A stretch of DNA of 64,000 bases. Origin: CAVSDF01 sp963726715. Lineage in GTDB: Bacteria > Bacteroidota > Rhodothermia > Rhodothermales > BA12. The position numbers and the translations under genes are program-made. The notes beneath the pieces are model-generated. The model made no database searches, was not told the origin of the DNA, and worked only from the letters and a program-made list of their open reading frames with translations. Shown here piece after piece: positions 32,894 to 40,574 of this stretch. Every line of letters starts with the position of its first letter. The stretch's first letter is position 1. The stretch covers positions 62,001-126,000 of the forward strand of contig CAVSDF010000007.1 of assembly GCA_963726715.1 (NCBI GenBank). The letters run 5' to 3'.

Positions 32894-32900
32894 TACCTTG
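32894..32900 (+). promoter_or_regulatory. TACCTTG promoter box of NUDIX operon
   Basis: TACCTTG ends 24 nt before the ATG at 32925; identical to the purL box. Confidence 0.45.
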
Positions 32901-32924
32901 CGCGGTCTGCACCTCTTTCCACCG

Positions 32925-33599
32925 ATGCTGCTCTTCCAGCCCGAAGGCCTGCCCGTCGGCTTCACGCGCCTCGACGACGCCCGCGCCCTCGCCGGGGCCG
33001 GGCGCGTGCTCGTCCTCGACGCCGTGCGCCTTGCCGAGCTGCGCCCCGGCGCCCTCCGCCCGTCGTCGCTCGGCCTCTCGCTCGACGCCGACCCCACCTG
33101 CGCCGACGTACCGCCCGAGGTCGTTCTGAACCTGCGGCCCTACCTGCCCGCCGCCGTCGTCCCCGCCGCCGGGGGCTACGTCGTGCGCCGCGCCGGGCAG
33201 ACCGCCGAGGTGCTCGCCATCTACCGGCGCGGCACGTGGGATCTGCCGAAGGGCAAGCACGACGCGTGGGAGTCCGACGAGGCCTGCGCCCTCCGCGAGG
33301 TCCGCGAGGAGATCGGGCTGGGAGACCTCGCCCTCCTCGCCCCGCTCGGCACGACCCTCCACGGATACGCCGAAAAACGCCGCTACGCCATCAAACCGAC
33401 CGCCTGGTTTGCGATGCGCACCCGCGACGACGACCACCTCGCCCTGCAAGCCGAGGAGGACATCGTCGATGCACGCTGGACGCCCGTCGACGACCTCCCC
33501 GACCTCCTCGGCTACCCGACGCTCCGCGAGCACGCCCGTCTCGTCGCGCCGATCCTCGCGCGCCTCGCCCACGCCGGTGCCCGCTCGGGCTCGACCTGA
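32925..33599 (+). CDS. NUDIX hydrolase
   Basis: 224 residues. The NUDIX box is complete: GKHDAWESDEACALREVREE-IGL (G-x5-E-x7-REVxEExGL) at about residues 108-130, preceded by YRRGTWDLPKGK. An N-terminal domain of about 80 residues (MLLFQPEGLPVGFTRLDDAR) precedes it. It hydrolyses a nucleoside-diphosphate-linked substrate that cannot be specified from sequence. First gene of a tight three-gene set, with a 7-bp gap to the next. Confidence 0.85.
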   Translation: MLLFQPEGLPVGFTRLDDARALAGAGRVLVLDAVRLAELRPGALRPSSLGLSLDADPTCADVPPEVVLNLRPYLPAAVVPAAGGYVVRRAGQTAEVLAIYRRGTWDLPKGKHDAWESDEACALREVREEIGLGDLALLAPLGTTLHGYAEKRRYAIKPTAWFAMRTRDDDHLALQAEEDIVDARWTPVDDLPDLLGYPTLREHARLVAPILARLAHAGARSGST

Positions 33600-33606
33600 C
33601 GCCCCG

Positions 33607-34602
33607 ATGCCGACCTCCGATGCGCCGCTCTGGCGCTCCGTCCACACCCATCCGCCGCGCGTCGCCATCGTCGCCGGGGCGACCGGACTCATCGGGCGCG
33701 CACTCGTGCGGCACCTCGTCGGCGTCGGCGCCTACGACCGGGTCATCGCCCTCGTGCGGCGCGCGGGCGATGTCGCGGGCGATGACGTGGTGACGCCGGT
33801 CGTCGTCTCGTTCGAGCGGCTCGAACACACGCCGCTGCCCTTCCGCGGCGCCGACGTGTACTGCTGCCTCGGCACGACGATGGCCCGCGTGAAGACGCGT
33901 GCCGCGTTTCGGCGGATCGACGTGACGTACGTCGTGCGCCTCGCCGCCCTCGCGCAGGCGGGCGGGGCGGCAGCGTTCGGCCTCGTCTCCGCCCTCGGCG
34001 CCGACCTCGACAGCCCGTTCTTCTACAACCGGTGCAAGGGCGAGGCCGAGAAGGGCGTCGCCTCGGTGGGTCTCCCGAGCGTCGCCATCGCGCGCCCGTC
34101 GCTCCTCCTCGGCGACCGCGCCGAGGCCCGGCGTGGCGAGCGCATCGCCGCCGCGATCCTGCGCCCGCTCGACGGCCTGCTCGCCTCGCCCCTCGCCGGA
34201 CCGCTCCGCCGCCTCCGCCCCATCGACGCCGACACGGTCGCCGCCGCCCTCGCCGCCGTCGTCCCGCAGCGCCGCCCTGGCGTGCGCCTCTACGATCCCG
34301 ACGCCCTCCGCACCGCCGCCGCCGCCGTCCTCCGCACCGCCCCGCTACCACCCGACGACGCAGACGTGTCCGCCGCGACACCGCCCGTCGAAGAAACCGC
34401 TGACGCACTCGAAACGACTGATTCCGACTCATCGGTCGGTATCCAATCAACGGAGACCGATCGGTCGCAAGTTGATTCGACGGTGGATGTGCCGGTCGGA
34501 GAAGAGGCCGACGACGACGACCCGACCTCGGATGCCGAGATCGACGCAGAGGACGCCCCGGATGACGCTGACGGCGATTCCGACCGATCGGTCTCTCCGT
34601 AA
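33607..34602 (+). CDS. SDR-type NAD(P)H-binding protein with acidic tail
   Basis: 331 residues. Residues 15-230 form an atypical short-chain dehydrogenase of the HTATIP2/NmrA-like kind: VAIVAGATGLIGRALVRHLV (NAD(P) loop), VYCCLGTTMARVKTRAAFRR, FGLVSALGADLDSPFFYNRC-KGEAE (the YxxxK position) and VAIARPSLLLGDR. The last 75 residues are a disordered-looking Asp/Glu-rich tail (EEADDDDPTSDAEIDAEDAP) whose DNA holds two perfect GACCGATCGGTC palindromes. The stop overlaps the next start (TAATG). Confidence 0.75.
   Translation: MPTSDAPLWRSVHTHPPRVAIVAGATGLIGRALVRHLVGVGAYDRVIALVRRAGDVAGDDVVTPVVVSFERLEHTPLPFRGADVYCCLGTTMARVKTRAAFRRIDVTYVVRLAALAQAGGAAAFGLVSALGADLDSPFFYNRCKGEAEKGVASVGLPSVAIARPSLLLGDRAEARRGERIAAAILRPLDGLLASPLAGPLRRLRPIDADTVAAALAAVVPQRRPGVRLYDPDALRTAAAAVLRTAPLPPDDADVSAATPPVEETADALETTDSDSSVGIQSTETDRSQVDSTVDVPVGEEADDDDPTSDAEIDAEDAPDDADGDSDRSVSP
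34455..34466. repeat. GACCGATCGGTC palindrome in SDR tail
   Basis: Perfect 12-bp palindrome read as TDRS; identical to 34582-34593 and to 11752-11763 in asnB. Confidence 0.6.
34582..34593. repeat. GACCGATCGGTC palindrome before 34602 gene
   Basis: Perfect copy at the end of the SDR gene, 8 bp upstream of the next ATG. It could also serve as an operator for a dimeric (TetR-like) repressor. Confidence 0.55.
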
Positions 34603-35294
34603 TGAACGCCCTGAAAGTCTTCTACGACGAGCCTGCCGCGACGGGCCGCCCGGTCGCCCTCCCGCCCCTCGGCGGCGACATCGACGGGGACGCGCTCCTC
34701 GCCGCCCTCCGCGCCGCACCCATCGAGAGCCGTCTCTACATCAGCGGCACCCACACCGCCGCCGACGGCACCGCGCTCTCGGCCCTCTCCGCCCTGCCCT
34801 CCGGCGCGTGGCTCGCCCCGCTCCTCGCCGTCCTCGAAACCCGCGCCGACGGCACCCCCGACGCCCGACGCTGGGCCTCGTCCGCCGATCCCGCGCAGGC
34901 GCCCGACCTCGCCGCGACGCCCCTCGCCCTCTGGACGCGTCATCTCGCCCTCGCCCGTATCGCCGACGGCGACGCCGCATCCGCCGACGCCCTCGCGCGA
35001 TTGCAGCGGCGTCCGGCGAGCGGCAGCGCCACGCTCGACCGCCCGAGCCTCCACGCGCTCCTCGACCGCGGCGTGACGCTCCTCGTCCCCGAGCCCGTCG
35101 CCGACGGGTTCGACCTGAGCGTCTACGCGCCCGCCCCGCTCCGCGACCGCCTCGCCGACGCCCTCGCCGCGTACCCGAGCGGCGGCGTCCGGCGCTTCCT
35201 CGCGCCCTACCGCACGACGCGCAGCGAAGCCCGCTTCCACTTCGACCGATGGGACGCCGGGATGCCGCTGCCCGCCGGAATCGTCGAGATCTGA
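34602..35294 (+). CDS. uncharacterised protein
   Basis: 230 residues, intact, coupled to the SDR gene by a TAATG overlap. No signal peptide or membrane helix. It opens MNALKVFYDEPAATGRPVAL and has PIESRLYISGTHTAADGTAL, a helical centre rich in Ala/Leu, and ends FHFDRWDAGMPLPAGIVEI. I do not recognise the family. Position as third gene of the NUDIX-SDR set suggests a shared, probably cytoplasmic, function. Confidence 0.6.
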   Translation: MNALKVFYDEPAATGRPVALPPLGGDIDGDALLAALRAAPIESRLYISGTHTAADGTALSALSALPSGAWLAPLLAVLETRADGTPDARRWASSADPAQAPDLAATPLALWTRHLALARIADGDAASADALARLQRRPASGSATLDRPSLHALLDRGVTLLVPEPVADGFDLSVYAPAPLRDRLADALAAYPSGGVRRFLAPYRTTRSEARFHFDRWDAGMPLPAGIVEI

Positions 35295-35350
35295 CGCGGT
35301 GCACACCCCCGCACGCCCCGTCCTCCAACACGCCCCCTTGCGAGGCCCCC

Positions 35351-35404
35351 AGCGACGTGGCAATCTGGCGATTCAGCGTGCTGGACGACGAGATTGCCGC
35401 GCTG
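35351..35404. repeat. degenerate GCAATCT...AGATTGC inverted repeat
   Basis: GCGACGTGGCAATCTGG ... GAGATTGCCGCGCTG within a 244-bp gene-free stretch. It matches the centre of the element at 50680-50770, without the outer ATTGCGAGG arms. Confidence 0.5.
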
Positions 35405-35462
35405 CCCCCTTCGACAGCCAGACAGGGCCGCGCCTGTCGAAGGGCGGAGGAAGACGGACCGC

Positions 35463-35482
35463 GGGACGTGCAAGCACGTCCC
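35463..35482. repeat. GGGACGTGCAAGCACGTCCC palindrome
   Basis: Near-perfect 20-bp palindrome (arms GGGACGTGC / GCACGTCCC around AA) followed by CTACC, 57 bp before ribD. Confidence 0.7.
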
Positions 35483-35538
35483 CTACCGGAGGATTCGGGC
35501 GGGCCGAACGCCTCAACCGCGCCAGGCGTTGTGCGCCG

Positions 35539-36747
35539 ATGCTGCCTGACTTCATCCCCGACGCCCCGGCTCTCGACGCCCTGATGGACCGCGCGGTCGC
35601 CCTTGCGCGGCGTGGCGAGGGACGCGTCTCGCCAAACCCCATCGTTGGCTGCGTCGTCGTCGACGCGCGCGGCGCGGTCGTCGGCGAGGGGTGGCACGGG
35701 CGCTACGGCGGGCCGCACGCGGAGGTGTGGGCGCTCGATGCGGCGCGGGCAAGCGGCGCCGATTTGCAGTCCTGCACGGTCGTCGTGACGCTCGAACCGT
35801 GCGCGCACACCGGCAAGACGCCGCCGTGCGCCGACCGGCTGATCCGCGACGGCGTGCGGCGCGTGGTCGTCGGGATGCGCGATCCGTTCGGGCCGGTCGA
35901 CGGGCGCGGGATCGCCCGGCTGCGGGCGGCAGGCATCGAGGTGACAGTCGGGGTGCGCGAGGCGGCGTGCGAGCGGCTCGTCGAGGCGTTCACGACGCAC
36001 GTCCGCACCGGGCGCCCGTTCGTGACGCTCAAGGTGGCGCAGACGCTCGACGGGTTCGCGGCGACCGCGAACGGCGACAGCCGGTGGGTGACGGGGGAGG
36101 CCGCGCGCCGCCGCGTCCACGAACTCCGCGCCGCGAGCGACGCCGTGCTCGTCGGCACCGGCACCGCCCGCGCCGACGACCCGGCGCTCACGCTCCGCCA
36201 CGGCGTGAGCGGCACGCAGCCGCTCCGCATCGTCCTCGACCGGCGCGGCATGCTCCCCGGCGGCCTCCGCCTCTTCACCGACGATCAGGCGTCGCGGACC
36301 GTTGCCGTCGTGTCGGCGGGGCGGCTCGCGCAGCGCCCGGCGTGGCGGCACGCGCTTGGCGCCGCCGGGGGCGCGGTTCTGGGCGTGGACGAGCGCGAGG
36401 GGCAGATCGACCTCGGCGCCCTCCTCGACCGATTGGGCGGGGGCGATGGCTTGCCGCGTCACCCCGACGATGGCGCAGACGCTGCCCCGCGTCCGGTGCA
36501 GTCGCTCCTCGTCGAGGCCGGACCCACACTCGCCGCCGCCGTCCTCGCCGCCGACCTCGCCGACCGCGTCTGCGTCTTCGTCGCCCCCGCCCTCCTCGGC
36601 GCCGGACGCCCCGCCCTCGCCACGCCCGCCGCCGCCCGAATGGCCGACGCCCGCCGCTGGGCCGATGTGACATGGGAGACGCTCGGCGGCGACGCGCTCG
36701 TGACGATGCGGCGCGGAGATGCGGCGCGTGGTGACGACGCGACGTAG
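35539..36747 (+). CDS. ribD: bifunctional riboflavin deaminase/reductase RibD
   Basis: 402 residues. N-terminal deaminase: MDRAVALARRGEGRVSPNPI, HAEVWALDAA and TLEPCAHTGKTPPCAD, supplying the zinc ligands His and two Cys. The C-terminal reductase has FVTLKVAQTLDGFAATANGD, RWVTGEAARRRVHELRAASD, GTGTARADDPALTLR and LLVEAGPTLAAAVL. It performs the second and third steps of riboflavin synthesis. Followed by ribE 109 bp later with a hairpin between. Intact. Confidence 0.92.
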   Translation: MLPDFIPDAPALDALMDRAVALARRGEGRVSPNPIVGCVVVDARGAVVGEGWHGRYGGPHAEVWALDAARASGADLQSCTVVVTLEPCAHTGKTPPCADRLIRDGVRRVVVGMRDPFGPVDGRGIARLRAAGIEVTVGVREAACERLVEAFTTHVRTGRPFVTLKVAQTLDGFAATANGDSRWVTGEAARRRVHELRAASDAVLVGTGTARADDPALTLRHGVSGTQPLRIVLDRRGMLPGGLRLFTDDQASRTVAVVSAGRLAQRPAWRHALGAAGGAVLGVDEREGQIDLGALLDRLGGGDGLPRHPDDGADAAPRPVQSLLVEAGPTLAAAVLAADLADRVCVFVAPALLGAGRPALATPAAARMADARRWADVTWETLGGDALVTMRRGDAARGDDAT

Positions 36748-36768
36748 GGGCACGATATATCGTACCGC
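36744..36768. repeat. GTAGGGGCACGATATATCGTACCGC palindrome
   Basis: Imperfect hairpin around CGATATATCG starting 3 bp before the end of the ribD stop codon. It is preceded by gcgac exactly as the related element at 9986. Confidence 0.55.
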
Positions 36769-36856
36769 CACCGCACTCGGCCTCCGCCCCACACCACCCC
36801 GCACCGCACACGGGCTCCGCCGCGCCATCCCCACACCCCACCAACCCACCACCCCC

Positions 36857-37465
36857 ATGTTCACCGGACTCGTCGAAGCTGTCGGGCGTATCTCCCGCGT
36901 CGTGCCCACCGGCGGGGGGCGTCGGTTTGCCATCGAGGCGCCCTTCGCCGATGCGCTCGAACTCGGCGAGAGCGTCGCCATCGACGGGTGCTGCCTGACC
37001 GTCGTGGCCACCTCGGGCGGTGCGTTCGAGGCCGAGGCCATTGCCGAGACATTGCGCAAGACGACGCTCGGGGCGCTTTCTGACGGTGACGCCGTCAACC
37101 TCGAACGCGCCCTCCTGCCGACGACCCGGCTCGGCGGACACATCGTCCTCGGCCATGTCGACGCGACCGGCGAGATCGTCTCGGTGGCGGAGGACGGCGG
37201 CGGCAGTCACCTCGTCACCGTCGCTTACCCGGCGGCGTTCGCGGCGTACCTGATCCCCGTCGGCAGCATCGCCGTCGGCGGCATCAGCCTGACGCTCGCG
37301 CGCCTCGACGACCCGGCGCCCGGCACCTTCACCGTCGCCATCATCCCGCACACGTGGGAGGCGACGACGCTCGGGCACGCCGCCGCCGGGCAGCGCGTGA
37401 ACCTGGAGTTCGACATCGTCGGCAAGTACGCCCTCCGGCAGCGCGCGGTCAGCGTCGATCTTTGA
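36857..37465 (+). CDS. ribE: riboflavin synthase alpha chain
   Basis: 202 residues. Canonical start MFTGLVEAVGRISRV. Two lumazine-binding repeats: DGCCLTVVATSGGAFEAEAI with TLRKTTLGAL, and GHIVLGHVDATGEIVSV with VGGISLTLARLDDPAPGTFT and IPHTWEATTLG. It dismutates two 6,7-dimethyl-8-ribityllumazine to riboflavin. Pairs with ribD upstream. The leader is C-rich (CCACCAACCCACCACCCCC). Intact. Confidence 0.93.
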   Translation: MFTGLVEAVGRISRVVPTGGGRRFAIEAPFADALELGESVAIDGCCLTVVATSGGAFEAEAIAETLRKTTLGALSDGDAVNLERALLPTTRLGGHIVLGHVDATGEIVSVAEDGGGSHLVTVAYPAAFAAYLIPVGSIAVGGISLTLARLDDPAPGTFTVAIIPHTWEATTLGHAAAGQRVNLEFDIVGKYALRQRAVSVDL

Positions 37466-37484
37466 CTGCTTCTTCCCTGCATCC

Positions 37485-38927
37485 ATGATCGCCGACCTGC
37501 TCGCACAGCCCGAAGGGCGGACGCTCGACTTCAAGCGCGAGGAGGTGCCGATGGAGAAGGCGCTCCGCACCCTCGTCGCGTTCGCCAACACCGCCGGCGG
37601 CACGCTCGCGATCGGTGTCGGCGACGACCGCGAGGTCATCGGCGTGGCGGACCTAAAGATGCAGGAGGAGCGCTACGCCAACGCCATCTACGACGGCATC
37701 TCGCCGCCGCTCTTCCCGGACCTCATCCCAATCCGGCACGGCGACCGGGACGTTCTGCTCGTACGCGTGCCCCGGCAGTCGGGACCGTTCTTTGTGCGGC
37801 GCGAGGGCGAGGAGGCGGGCACCTACGTCCGCGTCGGCTCAACGACGCGCCGGGCAGACGAGCGCCAGCGCGACGAGCTCCGCCGCATGGCTGCCGCCCT
37901 CGGGTTCGACGAGCGTCCGTGCGCCGGCACCACCCGCGCCGACCTCGACGCTCCCGCCATCGATGCCGCGTTCGCCCTGACGGGCCGCGTCCCGACGCCC
38001 GCCATCCTCGACACACTCGGCGTGATCCGCCGCGACGGCGACGCCTACGTGCCATCCAACGGCGGCGTCATCCTCTTCGGCACGCATCTCGCCCGCGCCC
38101 GCCACTTCAGCGACGCCCGCTTCCGCGCTGCACGCTTTCGCGGAACGCGCAAAGCTGACATCCTCGACCAGTACGATGGCCTCTCGGGCGTGCTCACGGG
38201 CATCGACGATGTCTTCGCGTTCGTCCAGCGCAACACACGCCTCGCTGCCCGGATCGAAGGGATGCGCCGCGTGGACGTGCCCGAGTACGGTCCCCTCGCC
38301 CTCCGCGAAACCCTCGCCAACGCCGCCGCGCACACCGACTACGGGCAGCGCGGCATGACCATCAACGTGTTCGTCTACGACGACCGGATCGACGTGGAGA
38401 GCCCCGGCGGGTGGCCGCACGGATACGACGCCGAAGACTTCCGGCAGGGCGTCAGTCGGCAGCGCAACAAGGTCGTCTCCAACGTTCTGCGCCGTCTGGA
38501 TCTCGCCGAGCACCTCGGGACTGGCTTCGAGCGCATCCGCTCCGAGAGCGACGCACTCGGCTATCCGGTGCCCGAGTGGATCGAGGCCGGACCGATCCTG
38601 CGCGTCCGCCTGCGCCCGCACCCGACCTTTCCGATGGCCACCACAGACACAGGTCGCACAGATGATGGCATAGATGGCGGCACAGATCGTGGCACAGATG
38701 CACGCGACATCGGTGCTCAGGCGTCGAGTCGGCTTCGGAAGACGTGGTTTCTGAACCGTCTCGGGCAGGGAGAGCCGGTGAGCGCGGAGAGCCTCACACG
38801 CACATTCGGGGTGAGCGAGCGGACCGCGCGGCGGGACATTCAGGATCTCATCTCCGGAGGACGAATCGTGTTCGTCGGCTCGCCTCGCACGGGTCAATAC
38901 GCGCTCACGGATCTGTTCGAGGGATGA
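37485..38927 (+). CDS. AlbA_2 / Schlafen-type ATP-binding transcriptional regulator
   Basis: 480 residues. N-terminal AlbA_2 (divergent AAA_4) domain: EGRTLDFKREEVPMEKALRT, FANTAGGTLAIGVGDDREVI and FFVRREGEEAGTYVRVGSTT. The central HATPase_c_4-like region has LRETLANAAAHTDYGQRGMT, IDVESPGGWP and LAEHLGTGFERI. The C-terminal winged helix is FGVSERTARRDIQDLISGGR. A low-complexity linker (about residues 385-405, TDDGIDGGTDRGTDARD) is encoded by GCACAGAT-like tandem units. Such proteins are helicase-like or regulatory genes of the accessory genome; DNA binding is inferred. Confidence 0.75.
   Translation: MIADLLAQPEGRTLDFKREEVPMEKALRTLVAFANTAGGTLAIGVGDDREVIGVADLKMQEERYANAIYDGISPPLFPDLIPIRHGDRDVLLVRVPRQSGPFFVRREGEEAGTYVRVGSTTRRADERQRDELRRMAAALGFDERPCAGTTRADLDAPAIDAAFALTGRVPTPAILDTLGVIRRDGDAYVPSNGGVILFGTHLARARHFSDARFRAARFRGTRKADILDQYDGLSGVLTGIDDVFAFVQRNTRLAARIEGMRRVDVPEYGPLALRETLANAAAHTDYGQRGMTINVFVYDDRIDVESPGGWPHGYDAEDFRQGVSRQRNKVVSNVLRRLDLAEHLGTGFERIRSESDALGYPVPEWIEAGPILRVRLRPHPTFPMATTDTGRTDDGIDGGTDRGTDARDIGAQASSRLRKTWFLNRLGQGEPVSAESLTRTFGVSERTARRDIQDLISGGRIVFVGSPRTGQYALTDLFEG
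38635..38705 (+). repeat. imperfect tandem repeat (GGCACAGAT units)
   Basis: About five units of 12-14 bp built on ACAGAT (ACACAGGTCG, GCACAGATGAT, GCATAGATGGC, GCACAGATCGT, GCACAGATGCA). It sits in frame between the ATPase and winged-helix domains, where length change is tolerable. Confidence 0.55.
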
Positions 38928-38947
38928 CTTCGTGACGCAGCGCGCGG

Positions 38948-40345
38948 TCAGCGAGCGAGGGTGATGGCGCGGGTGGCCGTGCCGGTGGCGCTCGTCAGGC
39001 GGACGAGGTAGAGGCCGGGGGCTGCGGAACCGGCCTCCCACGTCACGTCGAGGGTGCCGGCGGGCTGCGGGCCGTCGGCGAGGGTGGCGACGCGGCGGCC
39101 CTGCACGTCGTAGACCTCGATGCGCACGGTCGTGGCGGTGGGGAGGGTGGCGCGGAGCGTGGCGGTGGTGCGGAACGGGTTCGCTCCGGCGAGCGCCAGC
39201 GAGGGCGCGGCGGCGGCAGGCGCGGCGTCTGCGGCGGTTGCGGTGGCGGGGAAGGGATCGGACCAGCGGGCGTCGGTGAGGAAGCCGGTGTCGGTGAGGG
39301 CGCCCATGAAGGCGACGAGGTCGGCGCGCTCGGTGGCGCTCAGGTTGAGGCGGAGCGGGCGGCCGTCGGGGCCGCGGAGGGCCGGGTCGAGGTCGCGGTT
39401 GTTCTGCACGCCGCGGTCGTAGAAATCGACGACGGCGTCGAGCGTCTGGAAGCGCCCGTCGTGCATGAAGGGCGCGGTCAGGGCGACATTGCGGAGCGAT
39501 CCGACCTTGAACTCGCCGCGCCCGGCGCCCACATCGACCGTCACGGCGTCGAGGCCGTTGTTGCGCGGGTTGGGGAGGACCATCAGGTCGCCGGTGTGGC
39601 AGCGGGCGCAGTTGGCGCGTCCGAAGAAGAGCGCGAGGCCGCGGTTCTCCGACGCGGTGAGCGTGGAGAGGGCGGCGCCGGGAGGGCCGGGAGGCGCGGT
39701 GGCGCGTCCGCGGTCGTAGCGCGAGTCGGCGGCCACCATCGAGCGGACGAACTGCGCGAGGGCCTGCGAGACGCGGGCGGACGTGATCTCGGGCGTCCCG
39801 AAGGCGCGGGTGAAGAGGGCCGGGTAGAAGCTCGTCGATTCGAGGCGCGTGACGACCTCGGGGAGCGTCATCCCCATCTCGGTCGCGTCCTGCACGGGCA
39901 TCAGCACCTGGTCTTCGAGCGTCGCCGCGCGCTCGTCCCAGAAGAAGCGTCCGCTCTGGTAGTAGCGCGAGAAGGCGAGGCCCATCGAGTTGCGCCCGGT
40001 GTGGCCGCCCGCGAAGCCCGTGCTGAGCGCCGCGTCGTCGCTGAAGCCGAGGCCCTGCTTGTGGCACGAGGCGCACGCGACGGTCTCCGAGCGCGAGAGG
40101 CGGCGGTCGTAGAAGAGCACGCGCCCGAGCGTCGCCCCGGCGTTGGTGACCGGGTTGGCGGCGGGCGTGTTGTCGAGGCCCTGCACGGGGGGCGCCGTCA
40201 GGTGGGCCGGGAGCACGATGGCGGCGTAGTTCAGCAGCGCGGCCGGCAGCACGGGGGCGCGCTCGACGACGGCGGTGTAGGCGAGGACGACGGCGGCGAC
40301 GGGCAGGCAGAGCAGCAGGGCGAGGCGGCGCATGGGGCGGTGCAT
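38948..40345 (-). CDS. di-haem cytochrome c peroxidase (MauG-like) with sorting domain
   Basis: 465 residues. Signal anchor MHRPMRRLALLLCLPVAAVV. Two haem c sites: VACASCHKQGLGFS (about 89) and ANCARCHTGDLMVLPNP (about 246), with FMHDGRFQTLDAVVDFY before the C-terminal domain. It ends in a type A sorting domain (VRIEVYDVQGRRVATLADG to APGLYLVRLTSATG). Family members reduce peroxide or oxidise protein cofactors in the periplasm or at the surface. A sorting domain fused to a di-haem peroxidase points to surface export. ATG at 40333 is an alternative start. Confidence 0.85.
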   Translation of the reverse strand: MHRPMRRLALLLCLPVAAVVLAYTAVVERAPVLPAALLNYAAIVLPAHLTAPPVQGLDNTPAANPVTNAGATLGRVLFYDRRLSRSETVACASCHKQGLGFSDDAALSTGFAGGHTGRNSMGLAFSRYYQSGRFFWDERAATLEDQVLMPVQDATEMGMTLPEVVTRLESTSFYPALFTRAFGTPEITSARVSQALAQFVRSMVAADSRYDRGRATAPPGPPGAALSTLTASENRGLALFFGRANCARCHTGDLMVLPNPRNNGLDAVTVDVGAGRGEFKVGSLRNVALTAPFMHDGRFQTLDAVVDFYDRGVQNNRDLDPALRGPDGRPLRLNLSATERADLVAFMGALTDTGFLTDARWSDPFPATATAADAAPAAAAPSLALAGANPFRTTATLRATLPTATTVRIEVYDVQGRRVATLADGPQPAGTLDVTWEAGSAAPGLYLVRLTSATGTATRAITLAR

Positions 40346-40574
40346 GGAACGGCGGCGGAAGAAGAGAGCGAGAGACAGCCGTCGTACAGCCCGGCACCCG
40401 ACGTACCCGACGCACACGTGCGTCCCCCCATCCACCGGTCGACAGATTCAGGTGCGGCGTCTTCCGCGCATCGCCGGGCGAAGAATGTGGGACCGCGCAA
40501 GCGTCGGGAAACGCGGACGTTACCTTCTGGCCCCGCGCTCTCCGCCCTGGCGACGCGCCTTCCGATCCGACCCG

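Noticed and set aside
37485..38927. Defence island around the AlbA/Schlafen-type gene
   Set aside because: Neighbours are ribE and a di-haem peroxidase; no other defence-related gene is nearby.
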